From Planctomycetota bacterium (GTDB lineage Bacteria; Planctomycetota; Phycisphaerae; Phycisphaerales; Phycisphaeraceae), in the NCBI GenBank assembly GCA_026386955.1, contig JAPLMQ010000191.1, positions 1 through 40,369 of the forward strand: DNA of 40,369 nucleotides, written 5' to 3'. How positions within the stretch are numbered: the stretch's first letter is position 1; each line of letters opens with the position of its first letter. Below the pieces are notes generated by a model. It worked only from the letters and a program-made list of their open reading frames with translations. It had not been told where the DNA came from and ran no database searches. Both the position numbers and the translations under genes were made by a program. Positions 1 to 7,628 of this stretch are shown here, piece after piece.

Positions 1-123
1 CTTTGCCCGCCGCGCCGTCAAGACGCAAGAAAAAGGGCCTTTTCCACACCTCTTCCCGCCGTTTGACGCGGTTCGGCCGGTTCGTCACGCTTGATGCGGC
101 CGCGGGAGGGTTATTCAGAGGGG

Positions 124-160
124 TCACATGTCACGAGTACGATGACATGTGGCACCAGAC
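124..160 (+). repeat. Single arm of intergenic repeat family D
   Basis: The arm contains ACATGTCA and TGACATGT separated by nine bases, so it folds into a hairpin, followed by GGCACCAGA. The same arm recurs at 9983-10020 (inverted) and 10133-10169 (direct), where two arms make one paired element. Only one arm is visible here; its partner may lie before the window or be lost. It sits just after the stop of the minus-strand lipoprotein gene. I see nothing else in bases 1-123. Confidence 0.8.
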
Positions 161-164
161 CGCC

Positions 165-1487
165 TCACGGCTTCCCCGCCCCCGCCAGCCTCGCCGCCAC
201 CGCCTCCTCCAGCAAGCGGTAGGTCAACCCCTGCTCGATCCCGCTCACCGGGGCCATCCGCCCCGGCGGGAACGGCAACTCCACCTCCGCGTCGGGTGGC
301 CGCCACGACAAGTCGATCCGCACCGCGGCGTCCGCCGGGTCGTTCGCCGTCCCCGGCTCGGGCACGCAGCAGGCGACGAAGGGCACGCCCATCGCGCGGA
401 TCGCGCCGCCGTAGTCCTCGTACGGCGTGCTCATCCCGACGTACCCGAACCACAGGATCAGCCCGCCCGGGCCGACGTTGTTCTTGAACGCCACCTTGCT
501 CTGCCAGACCGCCTGGATGCCCAGCATCGGCGTGCGCGACTTGATCCCCGGCTGAGCCATCACCTCGCCCATCAGGAAATGCGTGCATGACGCGACCACC
601 ACCTTCCCGTCCGCCTTGAGCCGATCGCCGATCACGTCCGCGGCCTTCTCGATCGACTCCCGCATCGCCGGCTCCGCCATCGATTTCTGCAACTTCTCGA
701 CGCGGGCGAGGTAGGCCTTCGCGAGCTGACCCTTCCCGATCGACTTCTCGGCCTTGCCCAGGAAATACCGCCCCTGCGGGCTCTGGATCGCCGCGTTGTG
801 CTCCTTCGACGCGGGCACGAGGATCGACTGCAGCACGCCGGGGTATTTCCCCGCGCGGGTCAGCGCCGAGGTGTATTCGCAGCACCACAGCCAGGCGTTG
901 AGGATGTTGGTGATCGCGTTCATCGAGGCCTCGTCCTTGCCGCCGGCCTTCGCGCCGTTGTCGATCAGGAAGTCGACATTCACGTCCTCGGGCATGCCCG
1001 CGCGCGAGGCGAAGAGGACGATCAGCCAGCCTTGCTTGCGCCCTTGCTCGACCATCGCGCGGACCTTCGCGCCGTCGGCCTCCCAGCATCGCGCGCTGCA
1101 GAGCAGCACGTCGTTGGGCGTGACGGCCTTGGCCCGCTCCTCGGGCGGGAGCGCCTGGGCTAGCCCGCCCGCGCGGTTGAGGATCTCCTCCGCGAAGGTG
1201 CCCTGCGGCGCGTAGGGGACGTTGATCAGCGCGTCGTTGTGGGCCACGATCCGCTGCGCCGCGGCGTCGGCGGCCTTCTCGACCAGCGCGAGTTGGTCCC
1301 GCGCGACGTCGACGCGTCGGTCGAATTCCGCGAGCAGTCGCGGACGCTGCGCCGGCGGCGTTTCTTGTTTCTGCGCTTGCGCTTGTGCCGGCGCCGGCCC
1401 CGCCGCGGCGCAGGCGACGAGCATGGAGGCGAGCAGAGAGACGAGCGCCAGACGAGCAAGGGACGATCGGAGCGACGATCGGATCAT
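165..1487 (-). CDS. Lipoprotein, possible SIS-like sugar-binding fold
   Basis: A 440-residue exported protein. The ATG at 1487 is chosen because it gives a basic start (MIRSSLRSS), a hydrophobic core and a lipobox ending LVAC near residue 25, so the mature protein is probably a lipid-anchored envelope protein. An upstream in-frame start at 1595 would bury the signal peptide. The mature part begins with an Ala/Gln-rich linker. Two stretches, LLCSARCWE followed by a strand-like VLFASRAG, and VVVASCTHF, resemble the strand-loop-helix units of SIS sugar-isomerase folds, but I cannot name a family or substrate. The protein is cysteine-rich for an exported protein (two CC pairs). No functional partner is adjacent; miaB lies upstream on the same strand, separated by repeats. 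Gene confident; function uncertain. Confidence 0.8.
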   Translation of the reverse strand: MIRSSLRSSLARLALVSLLASMLVACAAAGPAPAQAQAQKQETPPAQRPRLLAEFDRRVDVARDQLALVEKAADAAAQRIVAHNDALINVPYAPQGTFAEEILNRAGGLAQALPPEERAKAVTPNDVLLCSARCWEADGAKVRAMVEQGRKQGWLIVLFASRAGMPEDVNVDFLIDNGAKAGGKDEASMNAITNILNAWLWCCEYTSALTRAGKYPGVLQSILVPASKEHNAAIQSPQGRYFLGKAEKSIGKGQLAKAYLARVEKLQKSMAEPAMRESIEKAADVIGDRLKADGKVVVASCTHFLMGEVMAQPGIKSRTPMLGIQAVWQSKVAFKNNVGPGGLILWFGYVGMSTPYEDYGGAIRAMGVPFVACCVPEPGTANDPADAAVRIDLSWRPPDAEVELPFPPGRMAPVSGIEQGLTYRLLEEAVAARLAGAGKP

Positions 1488-1600
1488 GATGCGGTTCCGC
1501 GCGAGAGGAGTGGGGCGGCGCAGTGTCGCGCGGGGCAGAGGGGAAGTCAATGGAAAGGGCGGGGCGATGACGGACTCGCGATGGATTCCGGACATCCATC

Positions 1601-1824
1601 TGATCAGAGACGGACACTGTGTGTCCGAAGACCGGGCGAGGCGGTACTCCGCCCGCGCGACTCGTCAGGAGCCATCCAAGCTACGTCAAGCCGATGGCGC
1701 CACCGGAAGAACGCTTTCGATGCGGCGCAAACGTGGATCGTGGCGTGCCTGCAAGTGCGGCACTTCGCGCGGGCGGAGTACCGCCTCGCCCGATATTCGG
1801 GGACACAGTCCCCGTCTCTGATCA
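1601..1824. repeat. Paired inverted-arm element, family A copy 1
   Basis: The left arm (1601-1660) and right arm (1765-1824) are inverted copies, both starting TGATCAGAGACGG when read inward. Each arm holds two hairpins: CGGACAC/GTGTCCG and GGCGGTACTCCGCC on the left, GGCGGAGTACCGCC and GGGGAC/GTCCCC on the right. The 104-bp spacer shows no similarity to the spacer of the second full copy at 22206-22429. The element fills most of the gap between the lipoprotein gene and miaB. Bases 1488-1600 hold nothing I recognise. Confidence 0.9.
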
Positions 1825-1861
1825 AGAAGGAGTGCATTTTTCGCGCGACGAGATGCTCGCC

Positions 1862-1916
1862 GCGCATCGTGCGCCCAACCCGTGGGCTTCGCGATGGCGC
1901 TCAACCCACCTTATAA
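1862..1916. repeat. Possible REP-like hairpin, AACCCACC type
   Basis: The segment contains CCCAACCCGTGGG and, further on, CTCAACCCACC, which can pair with GTGGGCTT across a short loop. This resembles REP-like hairpins of the type seen between genes in many GC-rich bacteria. Only one copy occurs in the window, so assignment as a repeat is inference. It lies directly downstream of the miaB stop and could act as its 3' end structure. Confidence 0.35.
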
Positions 1917-1933
1917 GACCGCAAAATCACAAC

Positions 1934-3467
1934 TCACACCGCCGCCGGCTCCGCGAGCATCCGCCCGAAGAGCGTCAGCGGCGCCGCCCGCTCGATCCTC
2001 ACCTCCACGATCGAGCCGACCAAGGCCGCCGGGGCGTCGAAGCAGACGATCAGGTCGCCGTCCGTCCGCCCGGCCAACTGCGTCACCGGCTTCTCCCACC
2101 CCAGCGTGACATTGCCGCCCGGAAGCCCGGACCCTCCGAGATTCTGCGACCTCATCCCGTGCTCGCTCACCGACTCGACGAAGACGCGCACCGTCTTGCC
2201 CACCATCTCCCGATGCACCTCGGCACTGACCCGCGCCTGGATCGCCAAGAGCTCGTTGTTCCGTCGGCGCTTCACTTCGTCGGGCACGTCGTCCTCGAAG
2301 CGGTCGATCGCCGCAGTCCCGGGGCGGGGCGAGTACTTGAAGATGAAGCAGTTCTTGAACCGCGCCCGCTCGAGCAGGTCGCACGTCGCGCGGTGGTCCT
2401 CCTCGGTCTCGCTGGGGAAGCCGCAGATCAGGTCGCTGGCGACCTGCACGTCGGGCAGGTGGGCCCGCACGCGTTCGAGCAGCTCGAAGTAGGAGGCGAT
2501 CTCGTAGCCGCGGTTCATGAGCTTGAGCACGCGGTCGGAGCCCGACTGCACGGGCAGGTGCAGGTACCGGCAGATGCGGGGCCTGCTCGCCATCACTCGC
2601 AGGATGTCGTCGCCTAAGTCGCGCGGGAAGTTGGTCACGAAGCGCAGCCGCTGCAGCGTGGGGATCTCGTCGTGGATCCGCGCGAGCAACTGAGCGAACG
2701 TGGTGATGCGCCCGGCCCCCGCCCCCGGAATTCCATCGCTGGGCTTCGTGGACGACTTGCCAAACGCCTTTCCAATTTGCGGCTGCACCAACCCGTTGAT
2801 CGTCACCTCCGCCGCGTGGTCGAAGTGGTATGATGTGCTCGGGCGGGCGATGCACCTCGGCCCCGCGCGTGTTGGGCACCACGCAGTAGGTGCAGAACTT
2901 GTTGCACCCGCGCGTGATCCGCACGTAGGCCGAGCCCTCGTGCTCGTCGGGCGAGAAGCTGCGCGAGAGGTCCAGCATCTCGAGCTGGTCCTCCGCGGCG
3001 GCGAGCGTCGTCGACCGTCGGTGCGTGTTCCCCTGCAGGGCGATCTGCGCGCCCTGCTTCCCGCCGCGGCGCTCCGGGCGGGTCTTCATCACGTTGTCGA
3101 CCAGCAGCGGCACCTTGTCGAGCTCGCCCGGGCCGCAGAGCAGGTCGATCTGCGGGTGTCGGCGGACCATGTCGGCCCCGTCGCGCTCGGCCATGCAGCC
3201 GATGACGCCCAGCACGATCCCCGGGCGCTCGCGCTTCAGGACGCCGATCTCCCCGATCCGGCTGTAGACCTTGTTCTCCGCCTGCTCGCGGACCGAGCAG
3301 GTGTTGTAGATCACCACGTCGGCCGTCTTCCAGTCGTCGACGAACTTGTACCCCAGGGCGCGGAGTTGCCCGCGGACGAGCTGGGTGTCCAGCACGTTCA
3401 TCTGGCAGCCGAAGGTCTCGAGGTAAACCGAGGCCCGGGCGTCGTTTTCGGGGGTCGGAGGGGGCAT
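1934..3467 (-). pseudogene. miaB: tRNA methylthiotransferase MiaB, internal deletion and frameshift
   Basis: MiaB is a radical SAM enzyme that adds the 2-methylthio group to i6A37 of tRNAs. From the ATG at 3467 the frame encodes the N-terminal methylthiotransferase domain (ETFGCQMN, YNTCSVRE, VIGCMAERDG with its three cluster cysteines) and the radical SAM motif (RGCNKFCTYCVVP). After VHRPPEHII, near 2845, the reading moves to another frame. That second frame starts at YHFDHAAEVTING and continues through the rest of the SAM barrel (RFVTNFPRD, LHLPVQSGSD) and a C-terminal TRAM-like domain to 1934. The stretch that normally reads about EEVRRLADAG-EVTLLGQTVN is absent. About 70 nt (3n+2) therefore appear to be deleted, removing a conserved barrel strand. 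The first frame runs on out of phase with no homology. It is either a true pseudogene or an assembly error. Confidence 0.85.
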
Positions 3468-3479
3468 GGGAAGTCCCGA

Positions 3480-3485
3480 AGTATA
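3480..3485 (-). promoter_or_regulatory. -10-like box close to miaB start
   Basis: Reading the minus strand, TATACT stands 12 nt before the miaB ATG and there is no Shine-Dalgarno. Transcription would begin only about 5-7 nt before the start codon. No good -35 hexamer is visible at 17 nt. It is one of about ten genes in the window with this arrangement. Confidence 0.4.
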
Positions 3486-3521
3486 CCCGGCGGGGGCGGT
3501 TCTATGCTCAGAAGGGGCCTC

Positions 3522-3721
3522 TTGTTAGCCGGAAGCGCAAGCGACGGGACAGGGGTCGACCAAACCACTGCCGCGATGGCTCTCCCAAGACGCTCCGGGA
3601 CACAGGTTGGAACATCGAGACGCAGCCATCGCGGATGATCGAATCCGGACGCGAATGCGAACCCGGGCGCGGCCGTTGATTGATTGACCCCCGTCCCGTC
3701 GCTTGCGCTTCCGGCTAACAA
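3522..3721. repeat. Paired inverted-arm element, family B copy 1
   Basis: The arms at 3522-3561 and 3682-3721 are inverted copies about 40 bp long; the outer part reads TTGTTAGCCGGAAGCGCAAG inward. Further inside, CCGCGATGGCT (3572 on) pairs with AGCCATCGCGG (3625 on), so the whole 200-bp unit can fold as a long, partly paired structure. A second copy with the same outer arms and a different interior lies at 15791-15992. Here it occupies the divergent gap between miaB and the membrane protein gene, a position that also suits promoters. I see nothing distinct in 3722-3878. Confidence 0.9.
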
Positions 3722-3878
3722 TGCCAAGCCTTTTTGCCCCAGCCGACAGGATTTCCCCATCCATTGGCGTCCGTTGGTGGCGATTGTGACGATCGCCCGA
3801 TATCGTTTCCGCTCAAGCCGCGTGAATTGGACTCACGCCTCCGGACTTGCCCTGCCGATAATTGACGTAGTGACAGCC

Positions 3879-4763
3879 ATGTTCAGGCCCATTCTTCGCA
3901 TCATCGAACGCATCCTCGCCCCCTTGCCCGGGTGGCTCTTCCTGTTATCGGGCCTCGCGATCGTCGGCTTGGCCCTGCTCGTGCCCACCTGGATGGAGTG
4001 GCGGGAGCTCAAATACCGCCTCGACCTGATGCGGGTGCAGACCGAGCAAATGGTCAAGCAGCGCGACAGCTTCAGCCAGTTCAACGAGGCCTTGGCCTCG
4101 GACGACCCGGTCCTGCTCGAGCAGTTGGCCTACCACCACCTGAGGCTGAAGCGCGAGGGCGTGACGCCCATGGCCCCCGCGACGCTCGGGGCCGCGATCA
4201 CCCCGGTCATGAACCGTCTGCGCCCCAACGGCGGAACGCCCGACCGCCCGCTGATCATCCCCGCCCTGGCGGGCCGGCCGGTCGCCCCGGCGGCCCTCTC
4301 GATCGAGGACATGCTCGAGCGGCCGCTCCCGACCCCGGGCGTCGACTACCCCAACTACGAGCCCGTGCAGAGCCGGCTTGTCCGCATCACCACGGGCCGG
4401 CTGCGCATGCCGCTGGTCGCCGCGGGTCTGCTGGCGATCGTCGCGGGTCTCTACATGCCCACGCCGCCCCGGCCAGGTGTGTTCGAGGACGACAACGCGG
4501 CCGACGACGACATGATCGAGGGGGAACTGGACGACGAGGTCACGGAGGAGGCGCATGAAGCGTCGGCCGACGACGCCGTCATCCAGGGTGAGATCGACCA
4601 CGCTGACACGGACACGGAAGCCGTCGCCACGAAGGCCGCCGCGGGCGAAGTTGTCGCGGCCGGCGACGGACAGGTCGCCGAGGCCCGTGTGGCCGACGTC
4701 GAGCCCGACACCGAGCCGCCGTTCGACCCTGTGGTCGATGCGCGGAAAAAATCGGTGGCGTGA
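3879..4763 (+). CDS. Two-TM membrane protein with acidic C-terminal tail
   Basis: A 294-residue protein that I do not recognise as a named family. The ATG at 3879 is chosen because the following residues form a clean membrane segment (about 17-36). Upstream in-frame sequence runs into the family B repeat and is not protein-like. After the first segment comes a charged, probably coiled-coil stretch (WMEWRELKYRL to about residue 75), then a Pro-rich region. A second hydrophobic segment lies at about 175-192. The last 100 residues are highly acidic and repetitive, rich in Asp, Glu and Ala. The layout suggests an inner-membrane scaffold or adaptor with a soluble acidic tail. It is transcribed away from miaB and followed by a terminator. 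Gene call good; role unknown. Confidence 0.75.
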   Translation: MFRPILRIIERILAPLPGWLFLLSGLAIVGLALLVPTWMEWRELKYRLDLMRVQTEQMVKQRDSFSQFNEALASDDPVLLEQLAYHHLRLKREGVTPMAPATLGAAITPVMNRLRPNGGTPDRPLIIPALAGRPVAPAALSIEDMLERPLPTPGVDYPNYEPVQSRLVRITTGRLRMPLVAAGLLAIVAGLYMPTPPRPGVFEDDNAADDDMIEGELDDEVTEEAHEASADDAVIQGEIDHADTDTEAVATKAAAGEVVAAGDGQVAEARVADVEPDTEPPFDPVVDARKKSVA

Positions 4764-4814
4764 CGAGCCGGCGATCCTGGCCGACGTCGACAAAAACAAG
4801 TGCGAACCCAAAGC

Positions 4815-4842
4815 CCAGGCGCCGCGTGCCTGGTTTTCTCGT
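4815..4842 (+). terminator. Intrinsic terminator after the membrane protein gene
   Basis: CCAGGC and GCCTGG form a 6-bp stem over a seven-base loop, followed by TTTTCTCGTTT. It lies 52 bp after the plus-strand stop and just before the stop of the convergent hydrolase gene, so it separates the two units. Confidence 0.6.
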
Positions 4843-4856
4843 TTCAGGGCGTCATC

Positions 4857-5639
4857 TCAGAGCGTCTTCACGCTCCACTCCACGACCTTCCGCACCAGCT
4901 CCTGCTGCCACGGCGCCTTGACGAAGTTGTGGTCCGCGTCGGGCACCAGGTGCAGCTCGACCGGCACGTTGGCCTTCTCCATCGCCTCGACGTATTGCTT
5001 CGAGACCGCGGGGGCGACGGCCGTGTCGCCCGTGCCCTGGATCAGCAGCGTCGGGCGCGGGTGGCGGACCACCGAGCCGATCGGGTCGAGCTTCTGCAGG
5101 TCCTCGAAGAACTTGGGGTGCAGCGCGTGGGGGCCGATGATCACCGGCGTCTGCGCCGGCGTGCAGGCCTCGCTGTCGCCCGCGTGGCGGCAGAGGTTCG
5201 CGACGGTGGTGGGGGCGACGAGGAGCAGCGCCTTGTAGGCCGGGGGGCTTTGGGCGCTGGCGCAGGCCGCGACCAGCCCGCCGAGCGAGAAGCCCAGCAG
5301 GCCGAACCGCGCGCGGTCGACGAACGGCTGGGCCTGCACCCAGCGCGTCATCCTCAGAGCGTCGTCCAGTTCGCCCGAGGGGAGCATCCGGTCGAACGAG
5401 CCGTCGGACTCGCCCGAGTGCATGAAGTCGAACGTGACCGCCGCTACGCCGCTCGCCGCGAGGGCCCGTCCGAGGCGGACGAACATGAACCCCGCCTCCA
5501 TCCGGTTGCCCGTGAAGCGGTGCAGCAGCAAGAGCGTGGGGTGCCGCCCCGGCTTGGTCGGCTGGTAGACCGTCCCGCGCAGGGTCATCCCGCGTTGGTC
5601 GACCTCGATGGGGCGCTGGGTGAAGGCGGGCTGATTCAT
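4857..5639 (-). CDS. Alpha/beta hydrolase, esterase-like
   Basis: A 260-residue cytoplasmic alpha/beta hydrolase with a complete triad. The nucleophile is Ser118 in GFSLGG, the acid is probably Asp205 in QGTGDT, and the base is His237 in DADHNF. The strand leading to the oxyanion loop reads LLLLHRFTGNR, with Arg where many family members have Gly (HG to HR). Length and motif spacing fit short-chain acyl or cinnamoyl ester hydrolases and dienelactone-hydrolase-like proteins. The substrate cannot be told from the sequence. There is no signal peptide. The start at 5639 is supported by a TAAAAT box 8 nt upstream and by lack of homology further upstream. It stands alone, converging with the membrane protein gene. 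Confidence 0.88.
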   Translation of the reverse strand: MNQPAFTQRPIEVDQRGMTLRGTVYQPTKPGRHPTLLLLHRFTGNRMEAGFMFVRLGRALAASGVAAVTFDFMHSGESDGSFDRMLPSGELDDALRMTRWVQAQPFVDRARFGLLGFSLGGLVAACASAQSPPAYKALLLVAPTTVANLCRHAGDSEACTPAQTPVIIGPHALHPKFFEDLQKLDPIGSVVRHPRPTLLIQGTGDTAVAPAVSKQYVEAMEKANVPVELHLVPDADHNFVKAPWQQELVRKVVEWSVKTL

Positions 5640-5647
5640 CGCGGGGG

Positions 5648-5653
5648 ATTTTA
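5648..5653 (-). promoter_or_regulatory. -10-like box at the hydrolase start
   Basis: On the minus strand TAAAAT lies 8 nt before the ATG, with no ribosome-binding site between. The upstream -35 region falls inside a family A repeat arm and shows no consensus. It suggests a leaderless message. Confidence 0.4.
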
Positions 5654-5663
5654 GCGATTCTTC

Positions 5664-5700
5664 TGATCAGAGCCGGACTCTGTGAGTCCGGAGTTTTGGG
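5664..5700 (+). repeat. Single arm of repeat family A
   Basis: It begins TGATCAGAGC and contains the hairpin CGGACTC/GAGTCCG. Compared with CGGACAC/GTGTCCG in the full copies, both sides of one base pair have changed together. The second hairpin and the opposite arm are missing. It lies between the hydrolase start and the end of the upstream lipoprotein gene on the same strand. Confidence 0.85.
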
Positions 5701-5718
5701 CAACCTGAGGCTTCCTCG

Positions 5719-6321
5719 TCACTCGGTCAACGCTTGAGTCGTCGCGACGATGCCTCGGGCGTCCTCCACCTTGATCGAATTGCTGACGACCCCATCAACC
5801 TCGATCGAAAGTTCGGCTCCGACAACGTCATTCAGGTCGACTTGGGTGCATTCCTCGACATGCTTGCGTGGGATGATCAGCACGCGGTACATGTTTTCCT
5901 TGCCGCGCATCCGAGGCGGGTCCAATGGAATCGTTTTGCCCTGCTCCGCGACACGGAGCTGCACATTGCCGCCGCTTTTCATTTGGTTCAAATAGCTCAC
6001 GACTAGGAATTGTTTCTCGTCCCGACCCTTGGCGAGCGTGACCTGGGCTACAAGCGCATGTGGATGATTGTCTCCCGGCGCGTCCGTCAATTGTTTGATC
6101 GCCTCGTCGCAGCGATGGCGGGCTTCGATGCCGACGCGTTGCTTTAGTTTTGTTATCTCCTCGATCGCATATTGGCGAGCCTCAAGATTCCGATCTGAGG
6201 GCGAGCATCCCATTGCCGTGAAAATGGTGAGCAGAAGCAAAACCACGGCCGCTGGACTCTGGAGTGTCGGCAACGACAATGCGCGAGATTCGTCTCGTCC
6301 GGTGGGAAAGATGGACCTCAT
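5719..6321 (-). CDS. Predicted lipoprotein, AT-richer than neighbours
   Basis: About 200 residues from the ATG at 6321, with a hydrophobic segment and a lipobox TAMGC (Cys39). In-frame ATGs at 6339 and 6411 are also possible. The mature part starts with a predicted helix (RQYAIEEITKLKQR) and continues with mixed alpha/beta sequence that I do not recognise. Codon use is visibly less GC-rich than in surrounding genes (many AAT, TTT and GAT codons), so recent acquisition is possible. It is divergent from the sialidase-like gene. Confidence 0.65.
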   Translation of the reverse strand: MRSIFPTGRDESRALSLPTLQSPAAVVLLLLTIFTAMGCSPSDRNLEARQYAIEEITKLKQRVGIEARHRCDEAIKQLTDAPGDNHPHALVAQVTLAKGRDEKQFLVVSYLNQMKSGGNVQLRVAEQGKTIPLDPPRMRGKENMYRVLIIPRKHVEECTQVDLNDVVGAELSIEVDGVVSNSIKVEDARGIVATTQALTE

Positions 6322-6427
6322 GATTCGAATCCAGGTCATTGTCCTTGCAGGCCATGGCAAGGTGTCTCGGTAAGGCGTCTTTGGCCGCTTGCCAACATTT
6401 ACAGCATACATTTCGAGTCATCTTCCG

Positions 6428-7621
6428 ATGCCCACCCTCACCCTCGGCCAACCCGCCTTCGTCGCCCAAGCCGCGCCCGACGTCACCGGCTGGGGCCCGT
6501 ACCAATTCCCCTGGATCGAGCGCCTCGCCGACGGGTCGCTGCACATCACCTTCCACCTCCACGCCGACTCCGCCACCGCCTACGGCTCGACCAACGGCCA
6601 TGCCGTCTCGCGCGACGAAGGGCGGACCTGGCAGCGCGTCGACGCCCCGGCCTCGCCCGGCGGGCTGCCGCTGCCCAATGGCGACCGCATCCTGGCCGAC
6701 TGCGCCAAGGCCGTCCCGGTCGCCGGGCTGGACCTTCCGCCCGCGATCGCCTCGCGCCATTCGAGCTACGAGGACTTCGCCTACTTCGGCGCCGACGCGC
6801 TCCCGCCCGAACTCGCCAAGGCCTGGCCGATCCTTCGGCTCAAGCAGGGCGGCTCGACCTGGGAACGCGAGTGGGCGACGGTGGTGTTCAAGGAGGCCGC
6901 CGACGTCCGCACCGTGACGGAGAACCTGCTGGTCGTCCCGTTCTTCGAGCACAACCGGATGCACGTCGCCCGCGACGGCGCGCTGCTCGCCACGCTCTAC
7001 CAGATGCCGCAGTTCGGCGGCCGCCGCGGGAACGTCATCAAACGCGGCTTCCTCACCGTCGTCGTCGAGAGCCTCGACTTCGGCCGAACGTGGCGCGAGA
7101 TCGGCTCGATCCCCTATTGGTCCGACGCCGCCTCCGACCGCCATTGGGACGCCCGCGACGGCTTCTCCGAGCCGCAGATCGTCGAACTCCCCGACGGCTC
7201 GCTCTTCGCCCTGCTGCGCAGCGAGGACGGCAACGGCGGGAACGACCTCGCGCCGATCTACTCCGCCCGTTCGCTCGACCGGGGCGTCACATGGTCGCAG
7301 CCCCGTGTCTTCGACGACCGCGGCGTCTGGCCGCAATTGCTCACGCTCAAGTCGGGCGTGACGCTCGCCTCGTATGGCCGGCCCGGCCTCTTCCTCCGCG
7401 CCACGAGCGACCCCGCCGGCGCGCGGTGGGCCCCGCGCGTCGTCCTCGTCGAGCCCGGGAGCGACACGCCGCACAAGAACACGCGCACCTGCGCCTACTC
7501 GGGATTGATCGCGCTCTCCGCGACGCGGGCCCTGGTCGTTCACTCCGACTTCCAATACCCCGACGCGCAGGGCCGGCCGTGCAAGACGCTGCTGACGCGC
7601 ACGATCGATGTGGCGGTGTGA
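6428..7621 (+). CDS. Sialidase/BNR-repeat family protein
   Basis: A 397-residue protein with the beta-propeller signature of sialidase-like enzymes. Three Asp-box motifs (S-x-D-x-G-x-x-W) are visible: SRDEGRTW near residue 61, SLDFGRTW near 217 and SLDRGVTW near 282. The region FSEPQIVELPDGSLFALLRS is typical of exo-alpha-sialidase-like proteins of environmental bacteria. No signal peptide is apparent from the ATG at 6428, so it may be cytoplasmic or use a non-classical route. The Asp boxes show the fold, not true sialidase activity; the substrate could be another acidic sugar or a different glycoside. A TACATT box lies 15 nt before the ATG. It converges with the glycoside-hydrolase-like gene, with only 7 bp between. 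Confidence 0.85.
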   Translation: MPTLTLGQPAFVAQAAPDVTGWGPYQFPWIERLADGSLHITFHLHADSATAYGSTNGHAVSRDEGRTWQRVDAPASPGGLPLPNGDRILADCAKAVPVAGLDLPPAIASRHSSYEDFAYFGADALPPELAKAWPILRLKQGGSTWEREWATVVFKEAADVRTVTENLLVVPFFEHNRMHVARDGALLATLYQMPQFGGRRGNVIKRGFLTVVVESLDFGRTWREIGSIPYWSDAASDRHWDARDGFSEPQIVELPDGSLFALLRSEDGNGGNDLAPIYSARSLDRGVTWSQPRVFDDRGVWPQLLTLKSGVTLASYGRPGLFLRATSDPAGARWAPRVVLVEPGSDTPHKNTRTCAYSGLIALSATRALVVHSDFQYPDAQGRPCKTLLTRTIDVAV

Positions 7622-7628
7622 GGCGAAT

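Noticed and set aside
1601..1824. CRISPR-like or insertion-sequence origin of the inverted repeats
   Set aside because: There are only two inverted arms with no regular array, and the spacer is too short to encode a transposase.
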